DNA of 16,556 nucleotides from the NCBI GenBank assembly GCA_029935295.1, contig JAOZKP010000029.1:1-16556 (forward strand). The letters are read 5' to 3'. The DNA comes from a bacterium. Its GTDB lineage: Bacteria > Desulfobacterota > Anaeroferrophillalia > Anaeroferrophillales > Tharpellaceae. Every line of letters begins with the position of its first letter. Within the stretch, counting starts at the first letter, position 1. The position numbers and the translations under genes were made by a program. Below, piece by piece: positions 13,941 to 16,556 of the stretch. Under the pieces are notes generated by a model that was given only the letters and a program-made list of their open reading frames with translations, was not told the DNA's origin and did not search any database.

Positions 13941-15280
13941 TACAAAACCTGAAAAATCTGGGCGTAATTTTCTTCCCGGCCTATGACTGGGCCATCAGCC
14001 CAACCCATCCTGAACGTGAAGAGCGCCTGCTCTATACCCAGGATCAACTGCTTGAAGAGGGTCTCTTCGATCTCCCCAATATCACTGAATATAAACCTGA
14101 AGTAGCAACTTACAACGATATCGATTTAGTTCACTACTGCTTCCCGAGTGCCAAAGAGGTCAGTACTGAATCTCATCTGGTCGCCGCCGGCGGCGCCATC
14201 AAGGCGGCCCGACTGGTAATGGAGAAGCAAGTCGACAAAGCCTTTGCCATGGTCCGGCCGCCCGGACATCACGCGATGAAGGTTGTCCACGGCAACCGCG
14301 GTTTCTGCAACATCAATAACGAAGCAGTCATGATCGAATTCATCCGTGAGCACTACGGCCGCAAACGGATTGCAGTCGTTGATACCGACTGCCACCACGG
14401 CGACGGCACCCAGGATATCTATTGGCACGACCCGGACGTGCTGTTCATTTCCATGCATCAAGATGGCCGGACTCTATTCCCCGGCACCGGATTCAGTGAT
14501 GAACTCGGCGGCCCCTCCGCCCGGGGCAGGACAATCAACATTCCGCTGCCGCCGAATACCTCGGATGAAGGCATACTCTATGTTTACGACCACCTGATTC
14601 AGCCGATTCTAGACGATTTCAAACCTGAAATTATTATCAACTCAGCCGGCCAGGACAGTCATTACAGTGACCCGATCACCAATATGAGTGTCTCAACTCA
14701 GGGTTACGCCAAACTTAACCAGAAACTCAACCCCGACATTGCGGTTCTGGAGGGCGGCTACTCGATTCAGTCAGTACTGCCTTATGTTAACCTGGCAGTA
14801 CTTCTGGCGATGGCCGGGCTTGACTACAGCCATGTAGTTGAACCTGATTACGACCGTGAACGACTCTGTCAAAACCAGCAAATCACCGATTATCTCGAAA
14901 AAACCTGCGCCACAACCTTAAAAAGCTATTTCAAACCGGCACCTCTAAAAGTTAAACTTAATCAATACGATACCAGAATAAAGAATATTTACTACGATAC
15001 CGACGGCATCAGTGACCAGCAGGTGGAACAGGTCATGGTCTGCTCAAACTGCTCCGGAGTCCGCCACCTGACTTCAAAAACTGATCGCGGCACCTCCTGC
15101 ATGGGGATTGAAATCCCGCTTGACGCCTGTCCGCGTTGCCGCGACGAAGGCTACCGCCTGCTCGATGAAGGCCGACGGAATTTCAAGGGTAGTGCCATAA
15201 AATTTATCAATCGCCTTGATAAGGAATACCTGACGGTCAATGAGTTTGAGTTAACCCCGATGGGCCGCTACTATTTTTGA
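13937..15280 (+). CDS. Histone-deacetylase-family amidohydrolase with C-terminal zinc-ribbon-like extension
   Basis: A 447-residue protein of the HDAC/acetylpolyamine amidohydrolase superfamily, zinc enzymes that remove acyl groups from amines. Visible active-site parts: tandem histidines 111-112 in RPPGHH, GFCNINNEA at 122-130, zinc ligands Asp151 and His153 in DTDCHHGDG, the third ligand Asp240 in NSAGQDSH, and the transition-state tyrosine Tyr275 in LEGGYS. The stretch from Asp240 to Tyr275 is shorter than usual, and the residue before Asp240 is Gln rather than the common Phe. Residues about 335-447 are added beyond the catalytic domain; they contain CSNC (369-372) and CPRC (398-401), a likely zinc ribbon. 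AGGGGAG lies 5 bases before the ATG. Being bacterial, the substrate is probably a small acylated amine or acyl-lysine, inferred only. Confidence 0.92.
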   Translation: MIQNLKNLGVIFFPAYDWAISPTHPEREERLLYTQDQLLEEGLFDLPNITEYKPEVATYNDIDLVHYCFPSAKEVSTESHLVAAGGAIKAARLVMEKQVDKAFAMVRPPGHHAMKVVHGNRGFCNINNEAVMIEFIREHYGRKRIAVVDTDCHHGDGTQDIYWHDPDVLFISMHQDGRTLFPGTGFSDELGGPSARGRTINIPLPPNTSDEGILYVYDHLIQPILDDFKPEIIINSAGQDSHYSDPITNMSVSTQGYAKLNQKLNPDIAVLEGGYSIQSVLPYVNLAVLLAMAGLDYSHVVEPDYDRERLCQNQQITDYLEKTCATTLKSYFKPAPLKVKLNQYDTRIKNIYYDTDGISDQQVEQVMVCSNCSGVRHLTSKTDRGTSCMGIEIPLDACPRCRDEGYRLLDEGRRNFKGSAIKFINRLDKEYLTVNEFELTPMGRYYF

Positions 15281-15296
15281 TATACAGGAAAAATTT

Positions 15297-16496
15297 ATGA
15301 AGATTCTAATTGCTGAAGATGAGAGAGTATCACGCCGCCTTTTAGAGAGCCGTCTGAAAAAGTGGGGTTATGATGTAACTGCCGCTGAGGATGGCGAAGA
15401 GGCTTGGGAGATATTTCAACAAGAGCATTTTCCGATGGTTATCAGTGATTGGATGATGCCGAAAATGGACGGCCTGGAACTGCTCAAAAAAATTCGTTCA
15501 ATTGAACGTTCGGGCTACGTCTACACCATCCTTTTGACCGCCCGCAGCGAAAAAGAAGATCTCCTGGCGGGCATGGACTCCGGCGCGGATGATTTTATCT
15601 CCAAACCATTCGACAAGGATGAGCTTCTGGCCCGCCTCAAAGTCGGCCTCAGAATTACCGATCTTGAACGGGATCTGGCACTACGCAATCAGGAGTTGGG
15701 GAAAATTAACGAACGCATGAAACGAGATCTGGAGGCGGCAGCTAAAATCCAGCAGTCACTCCTGCCGACCAAACTGCCTGAATGTGACAAAGTCGAATTC
15801 GCCTGGAAGTATGTTCCCTGTGATGAACTTGCGGGCGACACATTAAATGTTTTTTATCTCGATGAAGAGCACATCGGCCTCTATCTCCTGGATGTCAGCG
15901 GGCACGGCGTTCCGGCGGCCCTGCTTTCGGTTAATCTATCCCGTACCCTGAACCCCAACCCGGGCCAATCCGACCTTCTGAAAGAACACGCTCCCGACTC
16001 ACCGACCGGCTATCAGATTGTGCCGCCAGAAGATGTTGCCGACCGTCTGAACCAGCGTTTCCCACTGGACAATACCACCGAGCAGTATTTCACTATGCAG
16101 TACGGTCAGTTAAATATCAAATCCGGCACCCTGAAGTTCTTTTCGGCCGGGCACCCACCAATGATTCACGTTAAAAAAGATGGTTCAAGCAAGGCTATTC
16201 AGGTACGAAGTATGCCGATCGGCTTCATGGTCGGGGTCGGTAAAGTTTACGATGAGCAGGTTCTTGATCTCGAGACCGGAGATCGACTCTATTTCTATTC
16301 GGACGGAATCATTGAAGCGATGGACTCTGATCGGGAACAATTCGGCGTAGATCGTCTCCTGGAAAACTTAAGCGCCGCCCGACCGACCCCGCTCGCGGAA
16401 ACCCTCGATCAACTCTCAGACAGAATCGATCGATGGACAAACGGCAAAGGCTGCGGTGATGACCTCTCAATCCTGGCTTTAGAGATAAAAACCTGA
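15297..16496 (+). CDS. Response regulator fused to PP2C/SpoIIE-type serine phosphatase
   Basis: A 399-residue cytoplasmic signalling protein. Residues 1-118 are a receiver domain: acidic pair Glu7-Asp8, phospho-acceptor Asp51 in ISDWMMP, switch Thr81 and Lys103 in SKPF. A coiled-coil-like linker (about 120-150) precedes the PP2C domain: IQQSLLP at 151-157, Asp181 in DELAGD, Asp199 in LDVSGHG, FSAGHPP, Asp336 in YSDGIIEA and the ending GDDLSILALEI. All metal-binding aspartates expected of the RsbU group are present, although the usual GGDYYD is AGDTLN. The family dephosphorylates anti-anti-sigma proteins in partner-switching pathways; no such partner is in the window. The ATG is preceded by AGGA at a 7-8-base spacing, 16 bases after the deacetylase-like gene, so it is co-transcribed. 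Its histidine kinase is not here. Confidence 0.95.
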   Translation: MKILIAEDERVSRRLLESRLKKWGYDVTAAEDGEEAWEIFQQEHFPMVISDWMMPKMDGLELLKKIRSIERSGYVYTILLTARSEKEDLLAGMDSGADDFISKPFDKDELLARLKVGLRITDLERDLALRNQELGKINERMKRDLEAAAKIQQSLLPTKLPECDKVEFAWKYVPCDELAGDTLNVFYLDEEHIGLYLLDVSGHGVPAALLSVNLSRTLNPNPGQSDLLKEHAPDSPTGYQIVPPEDVADRLNQRFPLDNTTEQYFTMQYGQLNIKSGTLKFFSAGHPPMIHVKKDGSSKAIQVRSMPIGFMVGVGKVYDEQVLDLETGDRLYFYSDGIIEAMDSDREQFGVDRLLENLSAARPTPLAETLDQLSDRIDRWTNGKGCGDDLSILALEIKT

Positions 16497-16525
16497 TTAA
16501 TGCGAACCCGCAAAACAGTAAAATC

Positions 16526-16550
16526 TTGACAAAAAGGTGCTAAATATAAT
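16526..16550 (+). promoter_or_regulatory. Promoter-like hexamers at the right edge
   Basis: Perfect TTGACA (16526-16531) and perfect TATAAT (16545-16550) occur downstream of the phosphatase gene, but are only 13 bases apart rather than about 17. A 17-18-base spacing would use ATAGTT or TAGTTT, which are weak. It may drive a gene beyond the window. Confidence 0.35.
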
Positions 16551-16556
16551 AGTTTA

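Overview
The window looks like chromosomal DNA from a Gram-negative bacterium, most likely an anaerobic deltaproteobacterium-type organism (Desulfobacterota). This is inferred from the style of the gene set: a receiver-PP2C regulator, a histone-deacetylase-like amidohydrolase and a corrinoid uptake operon feeding a periplasmic binding protein. No rRNA, tRNA, CRISPR array, insertion sequence or phage gene is visible. No stretch longer than about 210 bases lacks a gene.

Left edge (1-3366): mnmG, the FAD-dependent tRNA U34 modification enzyme, runs leftward off the window and lacks only its last few residues. Divergent from it is a YihY/BrkB-family membrane protein carrying an unusual hydrophilic insert.

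Middle (3352-10610, all minus strand): a closely packed run, read from right to left: a small acidic conserved-looking protein, cysteine synthase (cysK), corrinoid adenosyltransferase (cobO), an unrecognised 240-residue protein, a periplasmic corrinoid-type binding protein (btuF), a 58-codon cysteine-containing mini-protein, cobyric acid synthase (cobQ), an ABC permease (btuC) and its ATPase (btuD). Together these import a corrinoid, adenosylate it and amidate the ring, so the block reads as a B12 salvage and late-synthesis operon. No cobalamin riboswitch fits in the short gaps. The two unknown proteins embedded in the operon are its most interesting part.

Right-middle (10611-12254): a divergent promoter region, a small GIY-YIG nuclease-family gene, and convergent to it mnmA, the tRNA U34 2-thiouridylase. 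Both U34-modifying enzymes, MnmG and MnmA, therefore lie within 12 kb of each other.

Right (12255-16556, plus strand): a three-gene unit with a short hydantoinase/oxoprolinase-type ATPase, a histone-deacetylase-family protein with an added C-terminal zinc-ribbon-like segment (4-nt overlap), and a fused receiver/PP2C phosphatase (16-nt gap). This pairing of two amide-bond-acting enzyme families with a phosphatase regulator is a plausible undescribed functional module.

A 14-15 base word (sense AGAAAAATGCAAAT) recurs exactly three times: just before mnmG, inside the 58-codon gene upstream of cobQ, and upstream of the hydantoinase gene. I cannot explain it by known features.
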